A stretch of 64,000 bases of DNA from Allobosea sp. LC85 (GTDB lineage: Bacteria > Pseudomonadota > Alphaproteobacteria > Rhizobiales > Beijerinckiaceae): assembly GCF_000735605.1 (NCBI RefSeq), contig NZ_JPKG01000034.1, positions 62,001 to 126,000 on the forward strand, read 5' to 3'. The notes under the pieces were generated by a model. The model was not told the DNA's origin. It saw only the letters and a program-made list of their open reading frames with translations, and did not search any database. This document shows positions 16,282 to 25,253 of this stretch, in pieces. Positions within the stretch are counted from its first letter, which is position 1, and the number at the start of each line of letters is the position of its first letter. The translations under genes were made by a program, and so were the position numbers.

Positions 16282-17043
16282 TCAGCGGCAGGCGCGCGCG
16301 ATGCCGAGGAAATCCTCGGCCTTGAGGCTGGCGCCGCCGACGAGCGCACCGTCGACATGGGGAACATTCATCAGTTCGGCCGCGTTGGACGGCTTGACCG
16401 ATCCGCCATAGAGCAACCGCACACCAGCGGCCGCGGCCTTGCCAAGCATCTTGCCGAGTTCGATCCGGATCGCCTCGTGCATCTCGGCCACGTCGGCAAC
16501 GGTCGGGGTCAGACCTGTGCCGATGGCCCATACCGGCTCGTAGGCGATGACGAGGGTCGAGAGCGTCGACGCATCGGGAACCGAGCCGCGAAGCTGTTTC
16601 CTGACCACGGCAAGCGCCTTGCCGGCTGCGCGCTCGGCCTGCATCTCGCCCACGCAGACGACCGGGACGAGCAGCGACCGCTGCGCCGCCTCGGCCTTGG
16701 CCTTGACGACGACGTTGGTCTCGCCGTGGAGGGTGCGACGCTCGGAATGACCGACGATGGCATAGCCGGCCCCGGCATCGGCCAGCATGGCGGCAGAAAC
16801 CTCTCCGGTGAAGGCGCCACTTTCCTGCTCACTGCAATCCTGGCCGCCCGTGGCGATCCGCGAGCCGGTCAAGACGCCCGTCATGGTGAAGAGCAGCGTC
16901 GCTGGCGGGCAGATGGCGAGATCGACCGCGTGCTTCAGTTCCCGGTCATAGCCCCTGGCTACCTCGGTTGCGATGGCAAGCTCGGCCTTGAGCCCGTTCA
17001 TCTTCCAATTGCCCGCCACCAACGGCTTGATGCTGCGCGTCAC
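16282..17043 (-). CDS. tpiA: Triosephosphate isomerase
   Basis: Interconverts dihydroxyacetone phosphate and glyceraldehyde 3-phosphate in glycolysis and gluconeogenesis. The 253-residue TIM barrel has every active-site element: GNWKMN with Lys14, AIVGHSERR with His99, AYEPVWAIGTG with catalytic Glu169, and the phosphate-binding RLLYGGSVKPSNAAEL. Length is normal. It is transcribed divergently from the PpiD-like gene over a 178-base gap and is followed by secG on the same strand. Confidence 0.97.
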   Translation of the reverse strand: MTRSIKPLVAGNWKMNGLKAELAIATEVARGYDRELKHAVDLAICPPATLLFTMTGVLTGSRIATGGQDCSEQESGAFTGEVSAAMLADAGAGYAIVGHSERRTLHGETNVVVKAKAEAAQRSLLVPVVCVGEMQAERAAGKALAVVRKQLRGSVPDASTLSTLVIAYEPVWAIGTGLTPTVADVAEMHEAIRIELGKMLGKAAAAGVRLLYGGSVKPSNAAELMNVPHVDGALVGGASLKAEDFLGIARACR

Positions 17044-17127
17044 CTTGATCCTCCTGATTTCTCGCCTGGGGGGCTCCTAGCAATGCCCGCAACGCGCCGC
17101 AATCGGTCGGCAAGAGCACGGTGAAGA

Positions 17128-17156
17128 TTGCCCGCGGCGTGATCGGTTCCTATAAG
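17128..17156 (+). promoter_or_regulatory. Candidate sigma-70 promoter for the ppiD-trpE-kinase operon
   Basis: TTGCCC at 17128-17133 and TATAAG at 17151-17156 are separated by 17 bases, the ideal spacing. The -10 element is 65 bases before the start codon of the PpiD-like gene. Similarity to the bacterial consensus is good in both boxes; use is inferred. Confidence 0.5.
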
Positions 17157-17221
17157 CAGCGCCGAAACGACGCGAAGGCTCGCGCCGCTGACACGCGGCC
17201 GGAGAGGGAAAGAACCACCAA

Positions 17222-19138
17222 ATGATGATGCATCGCATCCGCATGGCGGGGCAGAGCTTCCTTGGCAAGCTCATCATCACCATCATGTTCGGCTTCCTGA
17301 TCCTGTCGTTCGCGATCTGGGGCATCGGCGACATTTTCCAGGGCTACGGGCGAAATTCCGTCGCCAAGGTCGGGAAGACCGAGATCGGCCTCGAGCAGAT
17401 GCGCGTGGCCTATCAGAACGAAGTCCAGAACCTGACACGCCAGCAGCGCCGCTCGATCACGCCCGAAATGGCGCGCGCGCTTGGTCTCGACCGTCAGGTG
17501 CTCTCGCGCCTCGTTACCGAGGCCGTGCTCGACCAGACCGCGAGCCGGATGCGGCTTGCCGTGTCCGACGAGACCATCCGCAACCTGATTTTCCAGGACC
17601 CGGTCTTCCGGGATGCCTCCGGCAACTTCTCGCCGGCACGCTTCAACGAATTGCTGCGCTCGAACGGGCTCAACGAACAGAATTATGTGCGCGAGCAGCG
17701 GGCCACGATCCTGCGCCAGCAGATCGCCGAGATGGTGGTCGGCGGCGTGACCGCTCCGGTCGCGCTGCAGGAACTCGGACATCGCCTGCGCAACGAGCGA
17801 CGCGCGGTGACATTCTCCAGGCTGCCGCCGGCTGCCGCCGGTGAGATCGCGGCACCGACCGAGGCCCAGCTCAAGGGCTATTTCGACGAACGCAAGGCGA
17901 GCTTCCGTGCTCCCGAGCTCCGCAGCGCCAACATATTGACGATCTCGGCCGAGGCGCTGGCCGACCCGAGCAAGATCACCGACGAAGAGGCCAAGGCCCG
18001 CTACGAGCAGGTCAAGGCGCAGCGCTTTGGCTCGCCCGAGAAGCGCACGATCCAGCAGATCACCTTCCCGAATCCCGAGGAGGCGCAGGCTGCCAAGGCG
18101 AAGATCGATGCCGGCGAGGCGTTCGAGGCGATCGCCGCGGCGCGCAATGTCGCCGAGAAGGACCTGACGCTCGGCACCTTCACGCGCAATCAGGTTTTCG
18201 ATCCGGCTGTGCGCGAGGCCGCGTTCGCGCTTGCCCAGGGAGCCGTCAGCGCGCCGGTCGCAAGCGCCTTCGGCGCTGTGCTGCTCCGCGTCCCGACGAT
18301 CGAGCTCGAGCGGGTGCGCCCGTTCGAGGAAGTAGCCGATGAGGTGCGCAAGGACGTTGCGACCAGCAGGGCCACCAGCCAGCTCACGGACCTGCATGAC
18401 CGGATCGAGGACCAGCGGGCTGCCGCCAAGCCGCTTGCCGAGATCGCGCGCGAGTTCAACCTGCCCCTGCTGACGGTCGGCCCGGTCGATGCCAGCCTGG
18501 GCAAGCCGGACGGCACGCAGGTGCAGCCCCTGCCTGGCGGCGACGCCACGCTTCCCGCAATCTTCCGCTCGGATATCGGCGTCGACAACGAGGCCATTCG
18601 CCTGCCGCGCGACACGGGCTATGTCTGGTTCGATGTGACCAAGATCGAACCCTCGCGCGAGCGGACCTTTGACGAGGTCAAGGCCGAGGTCGAGCGTCAG
18701 TGGCGGGCAGACGAAGTCGCCAGCAAGCTCTCCGCCAAGGCTCGCGAACTCGTGCAGCGTCTCGATTCCGGCGAGGCCTTCGATGCCGTGGCCGCCTCGG
18801 CCAGCCTGGTTGTCGAGCAGGCGGCGGATCTGGGCCGGCAGGACCAGAAGCCGCAGCTGCCAGCCAATGTCGTCAGCCTGATCTTCGGAACGCCCGTCGG
18901 CAAGGGCAACTCGGCCCTGGGCGCCGGCGACAACGGGCGCGTGCTCTTCAAGGTCGTTTCCGCGACCGTGCCGCCCTATGCCCGCACGACGCAGGAGGCG
19001 GAGAATTTTGCCCGCCTGCTCGGTTCCAGCGTCAGCGAGGATATCCTCGCGCAGTATGTCGCGAAACTGCAGAGCAATCTCGGCGTCACGGTCAACGAGA
19101 CGGCCTTCCGGAATGCCACCGGCGGCGCGCAGAACTGA
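17222..19138 (+). CDS. PpiD/SurA-like periplasmic peptidyl-prolyl isomerase (membrane-anchored chaperone)
   Basis: A 638-residue protein with an N-terminal membrane anchor (about 15-40, LIITIMFGFLILSFAIWGIG) and a periplasmic SurA_N-like chaperone region. The conserved FQDPVFRDASGNFSPARFNELLRSNG lies near residues 124-149. A parvulin-type (PPIC/Rotamase_2) segment lies in the middle and a long C-terminal chaperone arm ends the protein. It helps newly exported proteins fold at the Sec translocon, like E. coli PpiD. In alphaproteobacteria this gene typically stands next to tpiA and trpE, as here. The last base of its stop codon is the first base of the trpE ATG, implying translational coupling. 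Confidence 0.88.
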   Translation: MMMHRIRMAGQSFLGKLIITIMFGFLILSFAIWGIGDIFQGYGRNSVAKVGKTEIGLEQMRVAYQNEVQNLTRQQRRSITPEMARALGLDRQVLSRLVTEAVLDQTASRMRLAVSDETIRNLIFQDPVFRDASGNFSPARFNELLRSNGLNEQNYVREQRATILRQQIAEMVVGGVTAPVALQELGHRLRNERRAVTFSRLPPAAAGEIAAPTEAQLKGYFDERKASFRAPELRSANILTISAEALADPSKITDEEAKARYEQVKAQRFGSPEKRTIQQITFPNPEEAQAAKAKIDAGEAFEAIAAARNVAEKDLTLGTFTRNQVFDPAVREAAFALAQGAVSAPVASAFGAVLLRVPTIELERVRPFEEVADEVRKDVATSRATSQLTDLHDRIEDQRAAAKPLAEIAREFNLPLLTVGPVDASLGKPDGTQVQPLPGGDATLPAIFRSDIGVDNEAIRLPRDTGYVWFDVTKIEPSRERTFDEVKAEVERQWRADEVASKLSAKARELVQRLDSGEAFDAVAASASLVVEQAADLGRQDQKPQLPANVVSLIFGTPVGKGNSALGAGDNGRVLFKVVSATVPPYARTTQEAENFARLLGSSVSEDILAQYVAKLQSNLGVTVNETAFRNATGGAQN

Positions 19139-20652
19139 TGTCTGCGCCCTCCGATCTCTCCTCCTTTGCGGAGGCGTATGACGCGGGAGTGCCACAGCTC
19201 CTGCGGCGGATCCTGGTCGGTGATTGCGAGACGCCCGTCGCCGCCTTCATGAAGCTGAGGCACGCCACTCTCGGCCCGAGCTTCCTGCTCGAATCAGTCG
19301 AGGGCGGCGCCGTACGCGGGCGTTACTCGATGATCGGGATCGAGCCGGACGTGATCTGGCGCTGCCATCGCGGCGCGGCTTCGCTCTGCCGGCCGGCATT
19401 GGGCGAGGCCTTCGTCGCCGATCCGCGCCCCGCCTTCGAGAGCCTGCGGGCTCTGCTCGCCGAGAGCGCCATCCCCGACGAGGATGGCCTGCCCCCGATG
19501 GCAGCCGGTGTCTTCGGCTATCTCGGCTACGACATGGTGCGGCTGATGGAGCGCCTGCCGCAGCCAAAGGACACCGGGACCGGCGTCCCCGACGCGATCC
19601 TGACTCGCCCTACCCTGATGGTGGTGTTTGATACCGTGCGCGACGAGATCCATCTCGTGACGCCGGTCCGCCTGCAACCGGGCGTTGCCGCACGTGTCGC
19701 CCACGAGCGGGCGCTGGAGCGGCTCGACCGGGTCACTGATATTCTCGAGGGCCCTCTCCCACCGGAAGCCGACATCGATATTGCTGCGCTGCCGCAGCCC
19801 GACATCGTTTCCAACACGACCGAGGCGGAGTTTCACGCCATGGTGGCCAGGGCGCAGGATTACATCCGCGCCGGCGATATCTTCCAGGTCGTGCTGTCGC
19901 AGCGTTTCGAGGCGCCCTTTGCCCTGCCCTCCTTTGCGCTCTACCGGGCATTGCGGCGCGTCAACCCGGCGCCGTTCCTGTGCTATCTCGACTTCGCAGA
20001 GTTTCAGATCGTCTGCTCGAGCCCCGAGATCCTGGTGCGGCTGCGCGACGATACCGTCACCATCCGGCCGATCGCCGGCACGCGGCGGCGCGGCGCGACG
20101 ATCGAAGAGGATGCGGCGCTCGCCGAGGAACTGCTGGCCGACCCCAAGGAACGAGCCGAGCATCTGATGCTGCTCGATCTTGGTCGCAATGACGTCGGCC
20201 GCGTTGCGCGGATCGGCTCGGTCAAGGTCACGGATTCCTTCTTCATCGAGCGTTACAGCCAGGTCATGCACATCGTTTCCAATGTCGAGGGAGCGATCGA
20301 CCCGCAGCATGATGCGCTGGCCGCGCTCTCCGCGGGCTTTCCGGCCGGCACCGTTTCCGGGGCGCCGAAGGTGCGTGCCATGGAGATCATCGATGAGATG
20401 GAACATGACGCACGCGGCGCCTATGGCGGCTGCATCGGCTATTTCGGCGCCAATGGCGAGATGGATACCTGCATCGTGCTCCGCACCGCCGTGGTGAAGG
20501 ACGGCCGCATGCATGTCCAGGCCGGCGCCGGCATCGTCTATGATTCGAATCCGGCCTCCGAGCAGCTCGAGTGCATCAACAAGGCCAAGGCCCTGTTCAA
20601 GGCGGCTGAGGAAGCGATCCGTTTCGCGGCACGCGCCGGCCGGGGGCAATAG
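19138..20652 (+). CDS. trpE: Anthranilate synthase component I
   Basis: Converts chorismate to anthranilate with ammonia supplied by TrpG, the first committed step of tryptophan synthesis. The 504-residue protein has the chorismate-binding signatures RPIAGTRRRG, the MLLDLGRNDVGRVARIGSV stretch, FPAGTVSGAPKVRAMEIIDE and QAGAGIVYDSNPASE. The frame is open well upstream of the gene; MSAPSDLSSFAEAY at 19138 is the family start and overlaps the previous stop by one base. TrpE and TrpG are separate here, and trpG lies 2.1 kb downstream in the same direction after an opposite-strand patatin gene. No leader peptide with tandem Trp codons is possible upstream because the gene is coupled to ppiD. Confidence 0.96.
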   Translation: MSAPSDLSSFAEAYDAGVPQLLRRILVGDCETPVAAFMKLRHATLGPSFLLESVEGGAVRGRYSMIGIEPDVIWRCHRGAASLCRPALGEAFVADPRPAFESLRALLAESAIPDEDGLPPMAAGVFGYLGYDMVRLMERLPQPKDTGTGVPDAILTRPTLMVVFDTVRDEIHLVTPVRLQPGVAARVAHERALERLDRVTDILEGPLPPEADIDIAALPQPDIVSNTTEAEFHAMVARAQDYIRAGDIFQVVLSQRFEAPFALPSFALYRALRRVNPAPFLCYLDFAEFQIVCSSPEILVRLRDDTVTIRPIAGTRRRGATIEEDAALAEELLADPKERAEHLMLLDLGRNDVGRVARIGSVKVTDSFFIERYSQVMHIVSNVEGAIDPQHDALAALSAGFPAGTVSGAPKVRAMEIIDEMEHDARGAYGGCIGYFGANGEMDTCIVLRTAVVKDGRMHVQAGAGIVYDSNPASEQLECINKAKALFKAAEEAIRFAARAGRGQ

Positions 20653-21401
20653 TGGCCCTGCTGGAGCCCAGGGGCGGCGAGGCCGGTACGGTCGTCGAAA
20701 TCCTGCGGGTCTTCAGCCATGCGAGCACGCGCCCCTGCTTGGTTCGGACGACGGACGGCAGGCTGTATGTGCTGAAGCTCGCCGGCGCCGGGCCAGGGCC
20801 TCGCGGCCTGCTGATCGAGTATCTCGCCCTGCGCTTCGCCAAGCTGCTCGGCGCGCCGGTCCCGGACGCCAAGCCTCTGCTGCTGCCGCATGGCTTTCCC
20901 TGGATGGTCGGCACCGACGAATTCGACGAGATGATCCAGCGTAGCTTTGGCTGGAATCTCGGTGTCGGCTTCATCCCGGATACCGAGCCGGTCGCAGCCG
21001 TGGACCTTGGCCTCGATGATACGGCAAGTCTCCTGACGATCGCGGAGGCGGATTGCTTCCTGCACAATGTCGACCGGCCGCGCTCGAATCCGAATCTCCT
21101 GCGCGGGGTGTGTGGAAAGCTGCACGCGATCGATTTCGACGCCTGTCTCTATTTCGACAGGGCGCTGGCCGGTCGCCTGCCCGCCAGCTTCACGCTTCCA
21201 GGCACACATCTTCTGGAAGGCACTATGACGCGCATCGAAGGCAAGACACTCGATCCCGACCTGCCGGCTTCCTGGCTGGCGGAAGTGCCGCCGGCGTGGA
21301 TCGATGCCGCGGGGCGCGAGGTCTCGGCCATCGCCAACGCGCTTGCAACCTATGTCCGGCACTGGAACGCCACGTGCCCTGACCGGACGCATACGGGCTG
21401 A
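20652..21401 (+). CDS. HipA-like kinase domain protein (HipA_2 type)
   Basis: A 249-residue protein resembling the stand-alone HipA_2 kinase family (PF20613). It has a candidate nucleotide-binding lysine in YVLKLAG (Lys42) and a catalytic-loop-like FLHNVDRPRSNPNLL (Asn139, Asp141). A metal-binding AIDFDACLYFD (Asp161, Asp163) corresponds to the DFG region. Unlike true HipA toxins it lacks the N-terminal HipA_N domain and no HipB-type antitoxin is nearby. The GTG start shares its first G with the trpE stop (TAGTG), and the frame begins MALLEPRGGEAG, so it is coupled to trpE. Whether it phosphorylates a protein or a small molecule cannot be told. Confidence 0.7.
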   Translation: MALLEPRGGEAGTVVEILRVFSHASTRPCLVRTTDGRLYVLKLAGAGPGPRGLLIEYLALRFAKLLGAPVPDAKPLLLPHGFPWMVGTDEFDEMIQRSFGWNLGVGFIPDTEPVAAVDLGLDDTASLLTIAEADCFLHNVDRPRSNPNLLRGVCGKLHAIDFDACLYFDRALAGRLPASFTLPGTHLLEGTMTRIEGKTLDPDLPASWLAEVPPAWIDAAGREVSAIANALATYVRHWNATCPDRTHTG

Positions 21402-21404
21402 CGA

Positions 21405-22604
21405 TCAGCGCGCGGCCAGCGTCGGCGAGAGCGGCGGCTGCGTCTCCCAGGCCTTGCCGCTGCGACCCTGCTCGTAGCCGAGCTGGAACAGGGCCTTCAT
21501 ATACTCCGTGTCGAATTCGGTGCGCTGGTTGCCCTGAAAGCTCTCGGGAATGGTGGTGAAGGCGAAGCGCGCATGCATTCGCTTCGCCATCTCCGAGATT
21601 GCTGCGATGTTGGCGAGCGCCTGGTATTTCACCAGCGTCGAGATCGAGCGTGTGGCCAGTCCCGCCACGGTCTGGGTGCTGGCCTTGTATTCCGGCTTCA
21701 GCTTGCCGTTGCGAATGACATAGAGCGCGAGACTGCGTTCCTGACCGAGATTACGGCGGGCAGCACCGTTGAGATCGAGGCCCGGTGGGGCGAAGAAGAT
21801 CTGCGAGGTGACGCCGCCGTCGACGTGAAGCTCGTCGAAGACCTTGCCATTGCTCTCGACATTGAGGCGCACGGCCGGGAAGACCGCCGGTATGGCCGCT
21901 GAAGCAAGCAGGATGTCGACGAAAAGCTTCTGTCGGCCCGGTTGCTGACTCGCGGCGATGCTGCCCACGTCCCAGATCACCGGCCGCTGTGCATCGAGAT
22001 TGGTGGACTGGACCAGCAAGCGGCGCCCCTTGCGATGCTCGGCGGCGATTTCATCGAGCAGTTGCTGGGTGGCATAGCGTTCGATCAGGCGGCGCAGCGG
22101 CGTCGTGTCGTAGAGGGATTCGCCAACCAGTCCGAGGACCCCTTTGCTGCGAAAGAGCTCGTCATCGCCGTATCGCGTATAGATCTCCTCCAGGGCGCCG
22201 TCATAGCGCGAGCCGAGGAACGCAAAGGGCGCGGCGAGCGAGCCGGTGCTGACCCCGGTGACAACCTCGAACTGAGGCCTGTCGCCGCGCGCACTCCAGC
22301 CTTTCAGGAAACCCGCGCCATAGGCCCCCTCTCCGCTTCCGCCCGAAATCGCGAGGAATGTTGCCGCCGCCTGGCATTTTACGCAGCCTGAAGCAGCGAT
22401 CTGCCGGTACTGAATATCGAGATATTTGCTTGTTGCGGGGACGACCGCATCACCCCAGAAGCGGATCGTGCCAAAGCCGACAACCTCGGCTGTCGACAGG
22501 CCTTCGGCGGGGAGAGCTTGCGGACGTTCCCCGGAATTGCATGCAGCCAGGCCGAGCAGCGCCGAGGCCAGCAGCACATGCCTGGTCGCCTTGGCCCGAC
22601 GCAT
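21405..22604 (-). CDS. Patatin-like phospholipase, lipoprotein
   Basis: A 399-residue lipoprotein: the start MRRAKATRHVLLASALLGLAACNSG is a signal peptide with lipobox LAAC, lipidated at Cys22. The mature part has the patatin catalytic dyad elements: oxyanion loop GGSGEGAYGAGF, nucleophile elbow GVSTGS and active-site Asp in DGGVTSQ. It should hydrolyse acyl esters of phospholipids at the envelope. The frame is open to 22814, but only the signal peptide start makes sense; a second ATG one codon earlier (22607) is equally possible. It lies tail to tail with the HipA-like gene (3 bases between stops) and is divergent from trpG. Confidence 0.85.
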   Translation of the reverse strand: MRRAKATRHVLLASALLGLAACNSGERPQALPAEGLSTAEVVGFGTIRFWGDAVVPATSKYLDIQYRQIAASGCVKCQAAATFLAISGGSGEGAYGAGFLKGWSARGDRPQFEVVTGVSTGSLAAPFAFLGSRYDGALEEIYTRYGDDELFRSKGVLGLVGESLYDTTPLRRLIERYATQQLLDEIAAEHRKGRRLLVQSTNLDAQRPVIWDVGSIAASQQPGRQKLFVDILLASAAIPAVFPAVRLNVESNGKVFDELHVDGGVTSQIFFAPPGLDLNGAARRNLGQERSLALYVIRNGKLKPEYKASTQTVAGLATRSISTLVKYQALANIAAISEMAKRMHARFAFTTIPESFQGNQRTEFDTEYMKALFQLGYEQGRSGKAWETQPPLSPTLAAR

Positions 22605-22791
22605 CATCGCATGCTCCACACACCGAACGCTCCCCGCAAGATTGCGCGGTCTCATCACGACCATCTTGTCGCGAGCGCGCCCGCGAGCGCAATCGCGATG
22701 GAGCCACGCTCCGACAATAACTTGACCACTTGCCCCCCGAACGGGCATGACCACCTTGCCATCATCGCGACCGGAGATCTCGTTAGCGGCA

Positions 22792-23409
22792 ATGCGTATC
22801 CTGCTGATCGACAACTACGACAGTTTCACCTGGAACCTGGTCCACCTGATCGGCGGGCTTGGGGCGGAGGTCGAGGTTCGCCGCAACGACGCCCTTACCG
22901 CTGAAGAGGCGCTGGGCGGAGGGCATGATGCGATCGTATTGTCGCCGGGGCCCTGCACTCCCAATGAGGCCGGCATCTGCCTTGAGCTCGTGCGCCGGGG
23001 GGCCGACAGGAAGCCGATCTTTGGTGTCTGCCTTGGCCTGCAGACCATCGGGCAGGCCTTTGGTGGCGAGATCGTGCGCGCGCCGCTGCCGATGCACGGC
23101 AAGATCTCGACCATCAGCCATCACGCTCGCGGCCTCTTTCACGGCGTCAACGGGCCGATCCAGGCAACGCGCTACCACTCCCTCATCGTGGCACGCGAAA
23201 GCTGCCCGACAGAGCTCGAGATCGAAGCCGCGACGGAAGACGGGCAAATCATGGCGCTCTCACACCGCTCCTTGCCGGTGCATGGTGTGCAGTTTCATCC
23301 CGAGAGCATCGCCTCGGAACATGGTGCGACGATCCTGCGCAATTTCCTGGGCCTGGCGGAACGATGGTCGCAGACACAGGACCGCGCCGCACTTTCCGAA
23401 ACAGCCTGA
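22792..23409 (+). CDS. trpG: Anthranilate synthase component II (glutamine amidotransferase)
   Basis: Supplies ammonia from glutamine to TrpE. The 205-residue protein starts MRILLIDNYDSFTWNLVHL and has LSPGPCTPNEAG, the nucleophile in GVCLGLQ (Cys80) and the His/Glu pair in VQFHPESIASEHG. The frame opens at 22747, but the ATG at 22792 is the standard family start. It leads a run trpG-trpD-trpC-moaC-moeA, all on the plus strand; trpD starts 13 bases after its stop. The 187 bases before it, back to the patatin start, hold no recognisable attenuator or tandem Trp codons. Confidence 0.95.
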   Translation: MRILLIDNYDSFTWNLVHLIGGLGAEVEVRRNDALTAEEALGGGHDAIVLSPGPCTPNEAGICLELVRRGADRKPIFGVCLGLQTIGQAFGGEIVRAPLPMHGKISTISHHARGLFHGVNGPIQATRYHSLIVARESCPTELEIEAATEDGQIMALSHRSLPVHGVQFHPESIASEHGATILRNFLGLAERWSQTQDRAALSETA

Positions 23410-23422
23410 CTTCGAAGAACCC

Positions 23423-24436
23423 ATGGACGATTTCAAACCCTTCATCGCCAAGGTGGCGACCGGCGCATCGCTCTCCCGCGAGGAAGCGCGCGATGCCTTT
23501 GACACCATCCTGTCCGGCGAGGTCACCAATGCGCAGGCAGCCGCCTTCCTGATGGCGCTGCGCGTCCGTGGCGAGACCGTCGAGGAGATCGCCGGTGCGG
23601 TCAGCGCGATGCGCGGCAAGATGCTGCCGGTGAAAGCACCGGCCAGCGCGATCGACATCGTCGGAACCGGCGGCGATGCTTCGGGCTCCTATAATGTCTC
23701 GACGCTGGCCGCGATCATCACCGCCGCCTGCGGCGTGCCGGTCGCCAAGCACGGCAATCGCGCCGCCTCGTCGCGCTCCGGAGCGGCCGACGTGCTCACC
23801 GCGCTCGGCGTCAAGGTGGGGCTCGAGCCCGCGGGCACGGAGCGTTGCATCGCCGAGGCTGGCGTCGGCTTCATGTTCGCACCGACCCATCACGCCTCGA
23901 TGCGGCATGTCGCGCCGGTGCGCACCGAACTCGGAACGCGCACCATCTTCAACCTGCTCGGGCCGCTCTCCAATCCGGCCGGAGTCAAGAAGCAGCTCGT
24001 CGGCGCCTTCTCCGAGACCTGGCTCGAGCCGATGGTGCGCGTGCTCTCTGCGCTCGGCTCCGAACGGATCTGGGCTGTGAACGGTTCTGACGGCCTTGAC
24101 GAGATCACCACCACCGGGCCGACCCGCGTCATCGCGCTCGACAAGGGCAAGATCGAGAGTTTCTCGATCAGCCCGGACGATGTCGGCCTGGCCCGTGCAA
24201 AGCCCGAGGATCTGCGTGGCGGTGAACCGGCGCAGAATGCCGAGGCGCTCCGCGCCGTTCTCGACGGCAAGAAGACGCCCTTCCGCGATATCGCCGCCTT
24301 CAATGCCGCAGCCGCGCTCGTCGTGGCCGGCGAGGCCGGCGACCTGCGCGATGGCCTCGCCCGCGCGACCTCGGCGATCGACAGCGGCAAAGCCAAGGCG
24401 ACGCTGACGGCGCTGATCGCCAGCTCGAACGCGTGA
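23423..24436 (+). CDS. trpD: Anthranilate phosphoribosyltransferase
   Basis: Joins anthranilate to PRPP in tryptophan synthesis. The 337-residue protein shows the class IV phosphoribosyltransferase signature DIVGTGGDASGSYNVST, then KHGNRAASSRSGAADVL, the anthranilate-site stretch MFAPTHHASMRHVAPVR and RTIFNLLGPLSNPA. The frame is open from 22859, but this overlaps trpG, so the ATG at 23423 (MDDFKPFIAKVATGASL) is the start. It sits between trpG and trpC with short gaps. Confidence 0.96.
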   Translation: MDDFKPFIAKVATGASLSREEARDAFDTILSGEVTNAQAAAFLMALRVRGETVEEIAGAVSAMRGKMLPVKAPASAIDIVGTGGDASGSYNVSTLAAIITAACGVPVAKHGNRAASSRSGAADVLTALGVKVGLEPAGTERCIAEAGVGFMFAPTHHASMRHVAPVRTELGTRTIFNLLGPLSNPAGVKKQLVGAFSETWLEPMVRVLSALGSERIWAVNGSDGLDEITTTGPTRVIALDKGKIESFSISPDDVGLARAKPEDLRGGEPAQNAEALRAVLDGKKTPFRDIAAFNAAAALVVAGEAGDLRDGLARATSAIDSGKAKATLTALIASSNA

Positions 24437-24443
24437 GGCCGTC

Positions 24444-25253
24444 ATGACCGACATTCTCTCCCGCATCGAGACCTATAAGCGCCAGGAGATCGCCGCAGCC
24501 AAGGCGGCGGTTCCCCCGGCAGAGATCGAGCGACGCGCCCTGGCCGCGGGGCCCGTGCGCAGCTTGACGGCTGCGCTTGCCGCGAAACACGCAGCCGGCA
24601 AGCCTGCATTGATCGCCGAAATCAAGAAGGCGAGCCCGTCCAAGGGGCTGATCCGCGCCGATTTCGACCCGCCGTCGCTGGCCCGTGCTTATGCCGAAGG
24701 CGGCGCGGCCTGCCTTTCCGTGCTGACCGATGCGCCCTCTTTCCAGGGACAGCCGGAGTTCCTGCAGCAGGCGCGCGCGGCAAGCGGCCTGCCTGCCCTG
24801 CGCAAGGATTTCCTCTACGACCCCTATCAGGTCTTCGAGGCTCGCGCCTGGGGGGCCGACTGTATCCTGATCATCATGGCTGGCGTCGATGATGAGACAG
24901 CCCGCACACTGAACGAGACGGCAAAGTCACTCGGCATCGACGTGCTGGTCGAGGTTCATAACGAAGCCGAGCTCGATCGTGCACTCGAGCTCGACGGCCA
25001 CCTGCTTGGCATCAACAATCGCGACCTGCGCAGCTTTGCCGTAGACCTCGCCGTCACCGAACGACTGGCACCGCGCGTGCCCGCCGACCGCATCATCGTT
25101 GGCGAGAGCGGTATTTTCAGCCATGCCGACATCGCACGGTTGCAGCGCGCCGGCGTCAACACCTTCCTCGTCGGCGAGAGCCTGATGCGACAAGACGATG
25201 TCGCCGCTGCGACCCGCGATCTCCTGACCGGTTCTGCGCGTAGCGCAGCATGA
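24444..25253 (+). CDS. trpC: Indole-3-glycerol phosphate synthase
   Basis: Closes the indole ring from CdRP in tryptophan synthesis. The 269-residue beta/alpha barrel has LIAEIKKASPSKGLIR near the start of the barrel, GAACLSVLTDAPSFQG, LPALRKDFLYDPYQV, LGINNRDLRSFAVDL and the C-terminal phosphate site VGESGIFSHADI. It is a monofunctional enzyme with no TrpF fusion. The gene starts 7 bases after trpD, and its last four bases ATGA form the start of moaC, indicating coupling between tryptophan and molybdopterin genes, an arrangement common in alphaproteobacteria. Confidence 0.96.
   Translation: MTDILSRIETYKRQEIAAAKAAVPPAEIERRALAAGPVRSLTAALAAKHAAGKPALIAEIKKASPSKGLIRADFDPPSLARAYAEGGAACLSVLTDAPSFQGQPEFLQQARAASGLPALRKDFLYDPYQVFEARAWGADCILIIMAGVDDETARTLNETAKSLGIDVLVEVHNEAELDRALELDGHLLGINNRDLRSFAVDLAVTERLAPRVPADRIIVGESGIFSHADIARLQRAGVNTFLVGESLMRQDDVAAATRDLLTGSARSAA

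Noticed and set aside
17150..19195. A 681-codon open frame opposite the PpiD-like gene
   Set aside because: Antisense shadow; the plus-strand protein is recognisable and has a promoter.
20652..21401. HipAB-type toxin-antitoxin module
   Set aside because: There is no HipB-like HTH gene adjacent and the kinase lacks the HipA_N domain.
22608..22791. Possible trp attenuator or leader peptide before trpG
   Set aside because: No short ORF with tandem Trp codons and no competing hairpins were visible.
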